A program made the translations under genes and the position numbers. This document shows positions 30,266 through 37,477 of a DNA stretch of 44,064 bases, in pieces. Source of the DNA: DSNY01 sp964539745. Its GTDB lineage: Bacteria; Pseudomonadota; Gammaproteobacteria; Burkholderiales; Burkholderiaceae_F. Under the pieces are notes generated by a model. It was not told the DNA's origin. It was given only the letters and a program-made list of their open reading frames with translations, and searched no databases. The first letter of the stretch is position 1. Every line of letters begins with the position of its first letter. The DNA lies in NCBI GenBank assembly GCA_964539745.1, contig CAZIJU010000024.1:1-44064 (forward strand), read 5' to 3'.

Positions 30266-31045
30266 TCAGTCCTCCAGTTCGGCCTTCGCCAGCTCAACGT
30301 CGAGTTTTTCCATTGCGTCGTGCGGCTCGCAGGCTGCCGCTTCGGCGTACAGCTTCTCGGCCTGCGCGAGCGCCTTCTTGCCTTCGAGCATCACGAGGCC
30401 GTTGGCGTATTCGATCCGCGCGATCGCGGAGTCGGGATTGAGCTTCAACGCCGTCTCGTAGTGCTTGAGCGCGAGCTCCTTCTTGGCGCCGTAGGTCAGA
30501 CCGCCGATCATCGCGCCGACCTTGTCGATGATTTCGGCGTGATACGCACCGGAAGCGATGTGCGCGTCGGCGTGCTTCGGCGCGAGCGCGAGCGCGGTGT
30601 CGAGCGCGTTCTTCACCTGCGCGCCGATGCCCTGGGCGAGCGCCTTGGCGATCGAGATGCCCTGGCCGTAGCGGCCGAGCGCGTAGGCCTGCCAGTAGAA
30701 CGCGTTGGGGTTCTTCGGCTCCCTGCGCTGCTGCTCGGCGGCGCGCTCGGCGACCTCCTGGAACAGCTCAAGCTTGCGCTTGTCGTTCTGCTCCAGGTAG
30801 TTCGCGTAGATCGCCTGCGCCTTGTTGGCCGCCGTGACGCCGGCGCCGCCCGCTTTCAGACCCAGCTCGCAGGCCTTCTGGAAGTCGCCTGCGTGAAACG
30901 CGATCCATGCCTCGACGACCGACTCGTCCTTCGGGAAGGGTTCGACGTCGCCGCGATGCAGCCGGTCCCATGCCTTCTTCAGCGTCGCTGCGGTGTAGAT
31001 GAACTTCTTGTCCGGATATGGAAACTTCGCCCAGCCTTTTGCCAT
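30266..31045 (-). CDS. Cytoplasmic TPR-repeat protein
   Basis: A 259-residue soluble helical protein with tetratricopeptide-like repeats. One clear unit is ALKHYETALKLNPDSAIARI; others are ALDTALALAPKHADAHIASG and NPNAFYWQAYALGRYGQGIS. There is no signal peptide or membrane segment. The N-terminal GWAKFPYPDKKFIYTAATLK is distinctive and precedes the repeats. Such proteins serve as protein-interaction scaffolds, and no specific function can be assigned. GAGGAGA lies eight bases upstream of the ATG. It is convergent with the GHKL operon, 231 bases away, and that gap contains no gene. It is followed upstream by repeat copy D. Confidence 0.87.
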   Translation of the reverse strand: MAKGWAKFPYPDKKFIYTAATLKKAWDRLHRGDVEPFPKDESVVEAWIAFHAGDFQKACELGLKAGGAGVTAANKAQAIYANYLEQNDKRKLELFQEVAERAAEQQRREPKNPNAFYWQAYALGRYGQGISIAKALAQGIGAQVKNALDTALALAPKHADAHIASGAYHAEIIDKVGAMIGGLTYGAKKELALKHYETALKLNPDSAIARIEYANGLVMLEGKKALAQAEKLYAEAAACEPHDAMEKLDVELAKAELED

Positions 31046-31065
31046 CGGCGTCTCCTCGGAAAAGC

Positions 31066-31378
31066 AGGATGGAGGATTCAGGATTCACTGAGACTTACGC
31101 AAGCTCGTGACACCGCGACCCCGCGAGTTCGTCTCGCCCGTGCGGGGACCGGTTCCGTCATCCCGAGCAGCGCGAGGGATCGCGGCATTGCAAGCGCCGG
31201 AGATTCTTCGCCTGCGGCTCGGAATGACAAAGGGCGACGGATGAGAGCGCCAGGCGGTCTGGCGTGTCGCGAAGATTCGTAATGCCCGATAGGATTGAGC
31301 GGTCATCAGATTGCGTCGATCTGCCGTGTGCGGCACGCTTCGGTCGGCTGAATCCTCGATCCTCAATCCTCAATCCTT
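31066..31378 (+). repeat. 204-bp fold-back repeat, copy D, with heptad borders
   Basis: The core 31087-31290 is a minimal 204-base copy in forward orientation, nearly identical in layout to copy B. It is bracketed by short heptads in opposite orientation: AGGATGG, AGGATTC, AGGATTC at 31066-31086 and four AATCCTC-type units at 31351-31378. The same bracket surrounds copy A. The right heptads contain the stop codon of the TetR gene. The 324 bases between the TPR and TetR genes hold nothing else. Confidence 0.85.
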
Positions 31379-32029
31379 CAGATACTCCCCGGCCAGCTTC
31401 TCGAACAGCTTGCGCGCGTCGCCGGTCAGATAAGGTGCGGCGAGCGCCATCACCTGGTAGCAGCCGCGCGCGAGCGCCTCGCCGACGACCGCCGGTTCGG
31501 AAAAGCGGCGGGGGTTCAGCACGTACTCGTACGACAGCCAGTAGGTGGTGACGACGACCATGTTGGTCGCGAGCGCCTCGATCTCGGGCCGCGTGGCCTT
31601 CAGTTCCTTCCGCTGCGCCAGGCCTTCGCACAGCCAGCGCGCCATCCGGATCTTCTGCGCCAGCAGCGATTTGAAACGCAGTTCGAGCGTGCGATTGTTG
31701 ATCAACAGATTGTTCAGGTCGCGGTAGAAGAAGCGGTACTTCCAGATCAGTTCGAACAGCAGGTGCAGGAACAGCCAAGCGTCCTCCACACTCGGCTGGC
31801 GATTCTCCGGCACCGTCAGCAGCTTGTCGATCTCGCGCTCGAACTGCTGGAAGATGCAGTTGATGATGTCGTCTTTGTTCTTGAAGTGGTAGTACAGGTT
31901 GCCGGGGGAGATGTTCATCTCTTCGGCGATGATCGTCGTGTTGACGTTGGGCTCGCCGAAGTCGTTGAACAGCCGCAACGACAGCTCGAGGATGCGTTCG
32001 CGCGTTCTTCGCGGCGGTTTGCGTTCCAT
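31370..32029 (-). CDS. TetR family transcriptional regulator
   Basis: A 219-residue one-component repressor. The N-terminal helix-turn-helix domain is complete: RERILELSLRLFNDFGEPNV, then TIIAEEMNISPGNLYYHFKN with the recognition helix, and KDDIINCIFQQFERE. The C-terminal ligand domain (about 70-215) has the WKYRFFYRDLNNLL and CEGLAQRKEL pattern of the PF13972-type group. The ligand is unknown. The start at MERKPPRRTRERIL (32029) is chosen because the 20 residues upstream in the open frame are not regulator-like. It may control the patatin gene upstream in the same direction or nearby lipid genes (inference). The stop codon lies in the heptad repeat. Confidence 0.92.
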   Translation of the reverse strand: MERKPPRRTRERILELSLRLFNDFGEPNVNTTIIAEEMNISPGNLYYHFKNKDDIINCIFQQFEREIDKLLTVPENRQPSVEDAWLFLHLLFELIWKYRFFYRDLNNLLINNRTLELRFKSLLAQKIRMARWLCEGLAQRKELKATRPEIEALATNMVVVTTYWLSYEYVLNPRRFSEPAVVGEALARGCYQVMALAAPYLTGDARKLFEKLAGEYLKD

Positions 32030-32135
32030 CGGGGTCGGCAGGCGCGATGCGGCGGTGCGACGGTTTCTCGTCGCGGCGGAGAATAGCATCGCGCTCCTCA
32101 GCGGCGCGCACCGAGCGGGCCGAGTGCGACGGCGG

Positions 32136-33404
32136 TCAGCGCGGGGCGGCGCGCAGCCAACGCTCGAGGTCGTCGAGCGTTCGAGCGAGCATTCGCGTGG
32201 TTGCCGAGGAGCGCGACTCGATCCAGGTTTCGCGGTGGCGACGGATGCTCTTGACCAGCGTCATGCGTTCGTCGCGCAGCACGGCGACGTCGATCTCGAT
32301 GCCGTGTCGCGCAAGCGTGGGCGCCAGCTCGTGCCGGCGCACCCAAAGCTCGTGGCGCGTCTTCTGGTACGCGTGTTCGCACAGCCGGCGGCGGCTCGAA
32401 TACGAGAACAGGTTGGTGAAGAACATGTCGGCGTCCGCCCGATTCGGCTGGAACAGCACGATGTCGGTGTTCGGATACGCCGTCTTGTAGCGCTCCATGC
32501 CGGCACCGAGGCGCGAATAGATGATCGCGCGGTACGTCTGTGCCAGCACGACCGGCAGCCCGCCGTCGACCAGCTTGTCGAGGTGATGTTCGCGGTCGCG
32601 CGTGCGATGGTGCGGGGTCGCGTCGTACGGCACCAGCGGGTTCACGCACAGCAGCAGGTCCACCCCCTGCTCGAGCGCGATCGACGCGTGCAGCGTCTTG
32701 CGCAGCGCGCCGTCGACGAAATCGCGGCCGTCGATGCGCACCGGAGGAAACACACCCGGAAGCGCGGCCGATGCCTGCACCGCGCGCGAGATCGACACGT
32801 GGTCGTAGCCTATTGATCCGAAAGCGACCGCTTCTCCGGTGTCCAGATCGGTGGCGACCAGAAACAGCTTGTGCCGGAGCTGGCGGAAATCGTTGGTGCG
32901 CCCGGGTTGGCTGAAGATGCGGGCAAGATAGCGTTCGACCGCGTCGCCGTCGAAAAGCCCCGTCGGAATCGCGCGCGCCAGCCGCTCGAGCGATCCCATC
33001 AGATTGCCGGGCCGCACGACGTAGTTCCAAAGCGCGCTCACCGCCAGCGGCGGCAGCGAGCGGATCCGCCGCCAGTACTCGCGCAGCGCCGGCCGCAGCA
33101 GGATCGCCGGATCGAAGCGATCGTCGGTCTTGCCGCCTTCGATGAACAGTTGCGACATCTGATGCGGCGTGAAGCCGTTGGCCAGAGCCGCCGCGATGAA
33201 AGCCCCGGCGCTGACACCGACGTAAACGTCGATGTCGTTGAAGTCGATGCCGCGCAACGACTCCGACAGCGCCGCGAGCGCACCAATTTCGTAAATCGCC
33301 CCCAACGGTCCGCCGCCCGCGAGGGCGAGACCGGTACGGCGGCGTTGCCGCTGCGGTGCACGGCGCCGAGCGGAGTCAGTGCGGGCGGCGGACCGTTCGT
33401 TCAT
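32136..33404 (-). CDS. Patatin-like phospholipase
   Basis: A 422-residue acyl hydrolase of the patatin/RssA group with a Ser-Asp dyad. The oxyanion-hole loop is AGGGPLGA (29-36), the nucleophile is S65 in GVSAGA, and the dyad aspartate is in FVDGALRKT at about residue 220. It hydrolyses acyl esters of phospholipids or storage lipids; some relatives are bound to PHA granules, which would fit the phasin gene next door (inference). No signal peptide is seen; the first 23 residues are basic and arginine-rich. The start codon region lies directly beside the N run: the same 55 bases, including this ATG, are repeated on the far side, so the upstream sequence is uncertain. Confidence 0.92.
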   Translation of the reverse strand: MNERSAARTDSARRRAPQRQRRRTGLALAGGGPLGAIYEIGALAALSESLRGIDFNDIDVYVGVSAGAFIAAALANGFTPHQMSQLFIEGGKTDDRFDPAILLRPALREYWRRIRSLPPLAVSALWNYVVRPGNLMGSLERLARAIPTGLFDGDAVERYLARIFSQPGRTNDFRQLRHKLFLVATDLDTGEAVAFGSIGYDHVSISRAVQASAALPGVFPPVRIDGRDFVDGALRKTLHASIALEQGVDLLLCVNPLVPYDATPHHRTRDREHHLDKLVDGGLPVVLAQTYRAIIYSRLGAGMERYKTAYPNTDIVLFQPNRADADMFFTNLFSYSSRRRLCEHAYQKTRHELWVRRHELAPTLARHGIEIDVAVLRDERMTLVKSIRRHRETWIESRSSATTRMLARTLDDLERWLRAAPR

Positions 33405-33571
33405 GAGTCCGAGCGGNNNNNNNNNNNNNNNNNNNNNNNNNNNNNNNNNNNNNNNNNNNNNNNNNNNNNNNNNNNNNNNNNNNNNNNNNNNNNNNNNNNN
33501 NNNNNNNNNNNNNNNNGGCGCCGAGCGGAGTCAGTGCGGGCGGCGGACCGTTCGTTCATGAGTCCGAGCGG
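33362..33571. repeat. Identical 55-base sequence on both sides of the gap
   Basis: Both copies begin GGCGCCGAGCGGAGTCAGTG and end CATGAGTCCGAGCGG. They contain the first codons of the patatin gene on the minus strand. A further degenerate match to that gene's glycine-loop region (CCGCCGCCCGCGAGGGCGAG) lies at 33599-33618, so a partial tandem duplication of the gene's 5' end is also possible. The rest of 33572-33775 shows no gene. Confidence 0.8.
33417..33516. other. Assembly gap of 100 N
   Basis: One hundred N bases. The 55 bases before the gap (33362-33416) are identical to the 55 bases after it (33517-33571). This looks like two contigs joined although their ends overlap, so the gap may have no real length. 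Confidence 0.95.
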
Positions 33572-33775
33572 CGAGCGCCGAGCGCAGCGAGGAGATGTCC
33601 GCCGCCCGCGAGGGCGAGACAGGTGCGGCGGCGCTTCCGCGACGAGCAGCCACGGATGACGGCGCGGCCTTCATGCGCGCACGAGGCCAGACGGCGCGGG
33701 CAGGTTGTCATGCCCGTCTTCCGGTGTAGCCGGCTCTGCCGCGGTGACGGCTGGCCGGGTGCGGGCGGCGGCGGC

Positions 33776-34237
33776 TCAGCCGGCCGCTTTACGGGCGCGC
33801 GGCGCGCGGGACGACTTGGCCGAGCGGGCTCCGGAGAGCTTCTGCACGCTGGCCGTCAGTTCCTCGACGCGCTTGGTCAACGCCTGGATTTCCTTCTTGG
33901 TCGGCACCCCGAGGCGGGTCAGCGCGCGCTGCACGCGCTCCTCGAACACGCTTTCGAGCTTGTCCCAGGAGGCGTTCGCCTGCTTCTGGAAGCTGCCGGC
34001 TATCCGGGTGACCTTGCTGGTCACTTCGTTGACACGGTCTTCGGTGAGTTTCATCGTGCGCTTCTGAATGGAGTTGCCTTCCTTGACAAGCGCCTCGAAG
34101 ACCTTGCTGCCTTCTTCCTGCGCCTTGGAAAACGCGCCGAGGCCCGCCAGCCAGATCTGGTGCGCCGATTCCTTGATCGCCGCCGCAAGCTGGTTGTCCT
34201 TGCCGCCGTCGGCCATCGCCTTGAGTTTCCGGACCAT
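33776..34237 (-). CDS. Phasin / PHA granule-associated protein
   Basis: A 153-residue helical protein of the PhaI/PhaF-type phasin family. SAHQIWLAGLGAFSKAQEEG is the family signature, followed by VFEALVKEGNSIQKRT. A long amphipathic helix comes next, and then a coiled-coil-like section (TKKEIQALTKRVEELTASVQ). The tail is rich in alanine, lysine and arginine (SAKSSRAPRARKAAG), like the DNA-binding tail of PhaF but much shorter. Phasins coat polyhydroxyalkanoate granules and control their size. GGAAGGAG seven bases upstream fixes the start. PHA synthase is not in this window. The PHA-system gene at 16246 is a likely functional relative. Confidence 0.92.
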   Translation of the reverse strand: MVRKLKAMADGGKDNQLAAAIKESAHQIWLAGLGAFSKAQEEGSKVFEALVKEGNSIQKRTMKLTEDRVNEVTSKVTRIAGSFQKQANASWDKLESVFEERVQRALTRLGVPTKKEIQALTKRVEELTASVQKLSGARSAKSSRAPRARKAAG

Positions 34238-34391
34238 GTTCGACTCCTTCCCTGTAAAAACGACGTTATCGATGAGCGCGAGTCTATGGACGGGCGCTAG
34301 AGGGCGCCAACTAAAGCTCCTTGCGCGCGTAGAGCGCGGTCTCTACGAAACGCGGGCCGCGGTGCGGCAACGCCGCCCGATGCGCGCTGGT

Positions 34392-34397
34392 TAGAAT
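34392..34397 (+). promoter_or_regulatory. Candidate -10 element for the fatty acyl-CoA reductase
   Basis: TAGAAT followed by CGG, 42 bases before the start at 34439, in the same TAGAATCG context as at 11849. No clear -35 hexamer is seen. A ribosome binding site GAGGAG lies just before the start codon. Confidence 0.35.
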
Positions 34398-34438
34398 CGG
34401 TCCGCAACGACTACAACGCATCGCGAGGAGATACCACC

Positions 34439-36445
34439 ATGCAGTACTTCGTCACCGGGGCGTCCGGTTTCATCGGCAAGCGGCTGGTCAGGAAACTGCT
34501 CGCGCGGCGCGGTGCGGTGGTGCACTTCCTGATCCGGGAGTCCAGCAAGGACAAGGTGCCCGAACTGCTGGCGTTCTGGGGCGTGGACGAGAAGAAGGCG
34601 GTTCCGGTCTACGGGGACGTTGCGCAGCCGGACCTGGGTCTGTCGAAGTCGGCGATCAAGGCGCTGGCGGGCAGAATCGATCACTTCTTCCATCTTGCGG
34701 CCGTCTACGATCTGAAGGCGGATGCCGAGACCCAGGTGATCGCCAACGTCGAAGGCACGCGCAACGCGGTGGGGCTGGCCAACGAGCTGAAGGTCGGCTG
34801 CTTCCAGCACGCTTCGTCGATCGCCGCCGCGGGACTGTACGAAGGCGTGTTCCGCGAGGACATGTTCGACGAGGCCGAGAACCTCGAGCATCCGTACTTC
34901 AGCACCAAGCACGAGTCGGAAAAGATCGTCCGCAAGGAGTGCAAGCGCCCCTGGCGCGTTTATCGACCGGGGCTCGTGGTCGGCGATTCGAAGACCGGCG
35001 AGATCGACAAGATCGACGGTCCGTACTATTTCTTCAAGCTGATCCAGAAGATGCGGCGCATGCTGCCGCCGTGGATGCCGACGGTCGGCATCGAGGGCGG
35101 CCGCATCAACATCGTTCCGGTCGACTTCGTCGTCGACGCGATGGACCACATCGCGCACGCGAAGGATCTGGACAACCGCGCGTTCCACCTCGTCGACCCG
35201 ACGCCGTACCGTGTCGGCGACGTGCTGAACATCTTCGCGCGCGCCGCGCACGCGCCCGAGTTCGGACTGCGCATCAACGCCGCGCTGTTCGGGTTCATTC
35301 CGCCCAGCGTGCGCAAAGGGCTGCTTGCGCTGACGCCGGTGCGGCGCATTCGCAACGCAGTGATGAAGGACCTGGGGTTGCCCGAGGACATCCTGCAGTT
35401 CGTCAATTACCCGACACGCTTCGACTGCCGCGACGCCGCGGCGGCGCTCAAGGGCAGCGGCATCGAATGCCCGCGGCTGGAGGACTACGCGTGGCGGCTG
35501 TGGGACTACTGGGAGCGCAACCTCGATCCCGATCTTTTCGTCGACCGCACGCTGAAGGGACAGGTCCAGGGCAGGGTGGTCCTGGTCACCGGCGGCTCGT
35601 CCGGCATCGGGCTCGCGGCTGCGAAGAAGATCGCCGCGGCGGGCGCGGTCACGGTCATCGTCGGCCGCGAGCAGGAAAAACTCGACGCGGCCAAGAAGGA
35701 GATCGAGGACGGCCTTGGCGACAACGTCAACGGCGGGCAGGTCGTGACGTTCGCCGCGGATCTGGCCAACTACGAGGGCTGCGACAGGCTGGTCGCCTGG
35801 CTGGTCGAGAAGTACGGCGGCGTGGACGTGCTGATCAACAACGCGGGGCGCTCGATCCGGCGCGGCATCGAGTCGAGCTACGACCGCTTCCACGATTTCG
35901 AGCGGACGATGCAGCTCAACTATTTCGGCTGCCTGCGCACGACGATGGGGCTGCTGCCGCACATGGCCGCGCGCCGGCGCGGACACGTCGTCAACATCAG
36001 CTCGATCGGCGTGCTGACCAACGCGCCGCGTTTTTCGGCGTACGTCGCCAGCAAGGCGGCACTCGATGCGTGGACCCGCTGCGCGGCGAGCGAGTTCATC
36101 GACGTCGGCGTCACCTTCACGACGATCAACATGCCGCTCGTGAAGACGCCGATGATCGCGCCGACCAAGATCTACGAGAACGTGCCGACGCTCTCGCCCG
36201 ACGAGGCGGCCGATCTGATCGTCGATGCGATCGTCTACAAGCCGGTGCGCATCGCCACGCGGCTCGGCATCTTCGGCCAGGTGCTGCACGCGCTGGCGCC
36301 GCGCGTGGCGCAGATCGTGATGAACACGGCGTTCCGCATGTTCCCGGATTCGCCCGCGGCCAAAGGGGCCAAGGACGGCGAGAAGCCGAAGCCCACCCCG
36401 GACCAGATCGCGTTCGCGAATCTGATGCGGGGCATCCATTTCTAG
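34439..36445 (+). CDS. Fatty acyl-CoA reductase, two-domain (alcohol-forming type)
   Basis: A 668-residue fusion of two short-chain dehydrogenase domains. The first (1-370) is an extended SDR with GASGFIG (7-13) and Y153/K157 in YFSTKHESEK. The second (378-668) is a classical SDR with GGSSGIG (385-391), NNAGRSIRRG, the serine in NISSIG and Y535/K539 in YVASK. Length and many blocks (NIVPVDFVVDAMDHIAH, WDYWERNLDPDLF, INMPLVKTPMIAPTKIY) closely match, from memory, the 661-residue Marinobacter reductase Maqu_2507. That enzyme takes fatty acyl-CoA to fatty alcohol with NADPH in two steps. The alcohol is the substrate for the wax synthase at 17163. The annotation 'SDR family oxidoreductase' would be the cautious alternative. 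Confidence 0.93.
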   Translation: MQYFVTGASGFIGKRLVRKLLARRGAVVHFLIRESSKDKVPELLAFWGVDEKKAVPVYGDVAQPDLGLSKSAIKALAGRIDHFFHLAAVYDLKADAETQVIANVEGTRNAVGLANELKVGCFQHASSIAAAGLYEGVFREDMFDEAENLEHPYFSTKHESEKIVRKECKRPWRVYRPGLVVGDSKTGEIDKIDGPYYFFKLIQKMRRMLPPWMPTVGIEGGRINIVPVDFVVDAMDHIAHAKDLDNRAFHLVDPTPYRVGDVLNIFARAAHAPEFGLRINAALFGFIPPSVRKGLLALTPVRRIRNAVMKDLGLPEDILQFVNYPTRFDCRDAAAALKGSGIECPRLEDYAWRLWDYWERNLDPDLFVDRTLKGQVQGRVVLVTGGSSGIGLAAAKKIAAAGAVTVIVGREQEKLDAAKKEIEDGLGDNVNGGQVVTFAADLANYEGCDRLVAWLVEKYGGVDVLINNAGRSIRRGIESSYDRFHDFERTMQLNYFGCLRTTMGLLPHMAARRRGHVVNISSIGVLTNAPRFSAYVASKAALDAWTRCAASEFIDVGVTFTTINMPLVKTPMIAPTKIYENVPTLSPDEAADLIVDAIVYKPVRIATRLGIFGQVLHALAPRVAQIVMNTAFRMFPDSPAAKGAKDGEKPKPTPDQIAFANLMRGIHF

Positions 36446-36450
36446 TCAGA

Positions 36451-36477
36451 ATGGCCTGCCTCCTCATGGCAGGCCAT
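36451..36477. terminator. Hairpin between convergent genes
   Basis: A perfect 10-base stem, ATGGCCTGCC (36451-36460) and GGCAGGCCAT (36468-36477), with a 7-base loop, five bases after the reductase stop. The stop codon of the convergent lipase gene lies in the loop and second arm. There is no strong T tract on either strand, so terminator action is inferred from position and stem. Confidence 0.5.
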
Positions 36478-37477
36478 CATGGCTGGCGCGACGCGGCGGC
36501 GCCCGACCTTTCCCCATCTCCGCTGGCGGGAGAGGGGGTCGGGGAGAGGGGGACTGCTCGACGTGCGCAGGCAAGCGCTGTGTCGTCCTGATCTCGCGCT
36601 CGACGATCTGTCGCACGCGCCGATCCTCGATCGTCGCAAGATGCCCGACGCCCTCGAGCACGTGATGACGCGCGCCGTCGAGCAGCGGGCTCGTGCGCGG
36701 AACGATCAGGTTGTCGTCGAGCGTGGCGATGCAGACGAACTTCGCGCGGCGGCCGCGGTCCTCGCTCGCCGCGAGCTCGTGAAGAAAAGGTGAAGCGGGG
36801 CGCATCTGGCGCGCGTTGCGCCCGTGGCCGAAGCGCGCGAGCAGCGTGCCGTGATGCGGCGAGGCGATCGTGATCGCGCCGGCGACCGCCGCATCGCCGT
36901 GGCGGCGCATGTAGCAGCGCACCGCGAGTCCGCCCATGCTGTGCGCGACGACGACGACGCGCTCCGCGCCGCTCGCCGCCCGCAGCCGCTCGACGGCGCC
37001 GTGCACCAGGTCGGCGTAACCGTCCAGATCGCCGAAAGGCGGCGTCAGATCGACGGTCGCGACGTTGCACCCGGCGAACCCGCCGGCGTCGAGCCAAGGT
37101 TTCCAGACGGCGCGATTGCAAAGGTAGCCGTGCACCAGCAACACGGCGGGGCGCGCGCGATCGCGCACGACCGGCGGCTCGGCAAAGCCAGCGAAAAACG
37201 GCATGCGCCACGCGAAGGCGCGCAGCGATGCCGACGTTTCGCGCAGCCAAACCGCGAGCACGCGCGGCAGCGGCGCGCGCGGACGGCGCGGGTCGACGGC
37301 AGCGGCGATCGCGAATTCGATGCCGAGCACGAGCGCATGGCCGGCCGGCGGCACCGCGAGCCCGATCGCTGGCGCCAACCACACGCTCGTTTCGTCCGGC
37401 AGCCACCACGCCGCGAGCAGCGCGCCGCCGCCGATCTGCAACGCGAGCGACAGACGCAGCAGCGTTGCGAGCTTCAT
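36464..37477 (-). CDS. Alpha/beta hydrolase (lipase/esterase) with N-terminal membrane segments
   Basis: A 337-residue hydrolase. Residues 5-24 and about 32-60 are hydrophobic and probably anchor it in the inner membrane. The hydrolase domain follows: oxyanion-hole HG at 116-117 (LLVHGYLCN), the nucleophile elbow AHSMGG with S180, TIASPHHGTLLARFG typical of triacylglycerol lipases, the aspartate probably in TLDDNLIVP, and the histidine in GVGHLATI. It resembles PGAP1/LipA-type lipases. The last 35 residues (VEQSPSPRPPLPPAEMGKGR and on) are translated from a dispersed intergenic repeat and are probably not part of the original protein. The start overlaps the stop of the upstream binding-protein gene by four bases (ATGA at 37477-37474), so it is the last gene of that operon. 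Confidence 0.88.
   Translation of the reverse strand: MKLATLLRLSLALQIGGGALLAAWWLPDETSVWLAPAIGLAVPPAGHALVLGIEFAIAAAVDPRRPRAPLPRVLAVWLRETSASLRAFAWRMPFFAGFAEPPVVRDRARPAVLLVHGYLCNRAVWKPWLDAGGFAGCNVATVDLTPPFGDLDGYADLVHGAVERLRAASGAERVVVVAHSMGGLAVRCYMRRHGDAAVAGAITIASPHHGTLLARFGHGRNARQMRPASPFLHELAASEDRGRRAKFVCIATLDDNLIVPRTSPLLDGARHHVLEGVGHLATIEDRRVRQIVEREIRTTQRLPAHVEQSPSPRPPLPPAEMGKGRAPPRRASHDGLP
36510..36552. repeat. Dispersed repeat forming the 3' end of the lipase gene
   Basis: The segment beginning TTTCCCCATCTCCGCTGGCG and ending GGGGGTCGGGGAGAGGGGGA belongs to a purine/pyrimidine-rich intergenic repeat type seen in many proteobacteria. Here it is read as the lipase C-terminal tail. Confidence 0.5.

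Noticed and set aside
30086..31282. Open frame of 398 codons on the plus strand
   Set aside because: It is antisense to the TPR gene and runs into repeat copy D.
33379..33659. Open frames running through the N gap
   Set aside because: They contain only unknown residues in the middle, and their ends are the duplicated 55 bases.
34391..36439. Open frame of 682 codons antisense to the fatty acyl-CoA reductase
   Set aside because: Shadow of a strongly supported gene; no motif or start signal.
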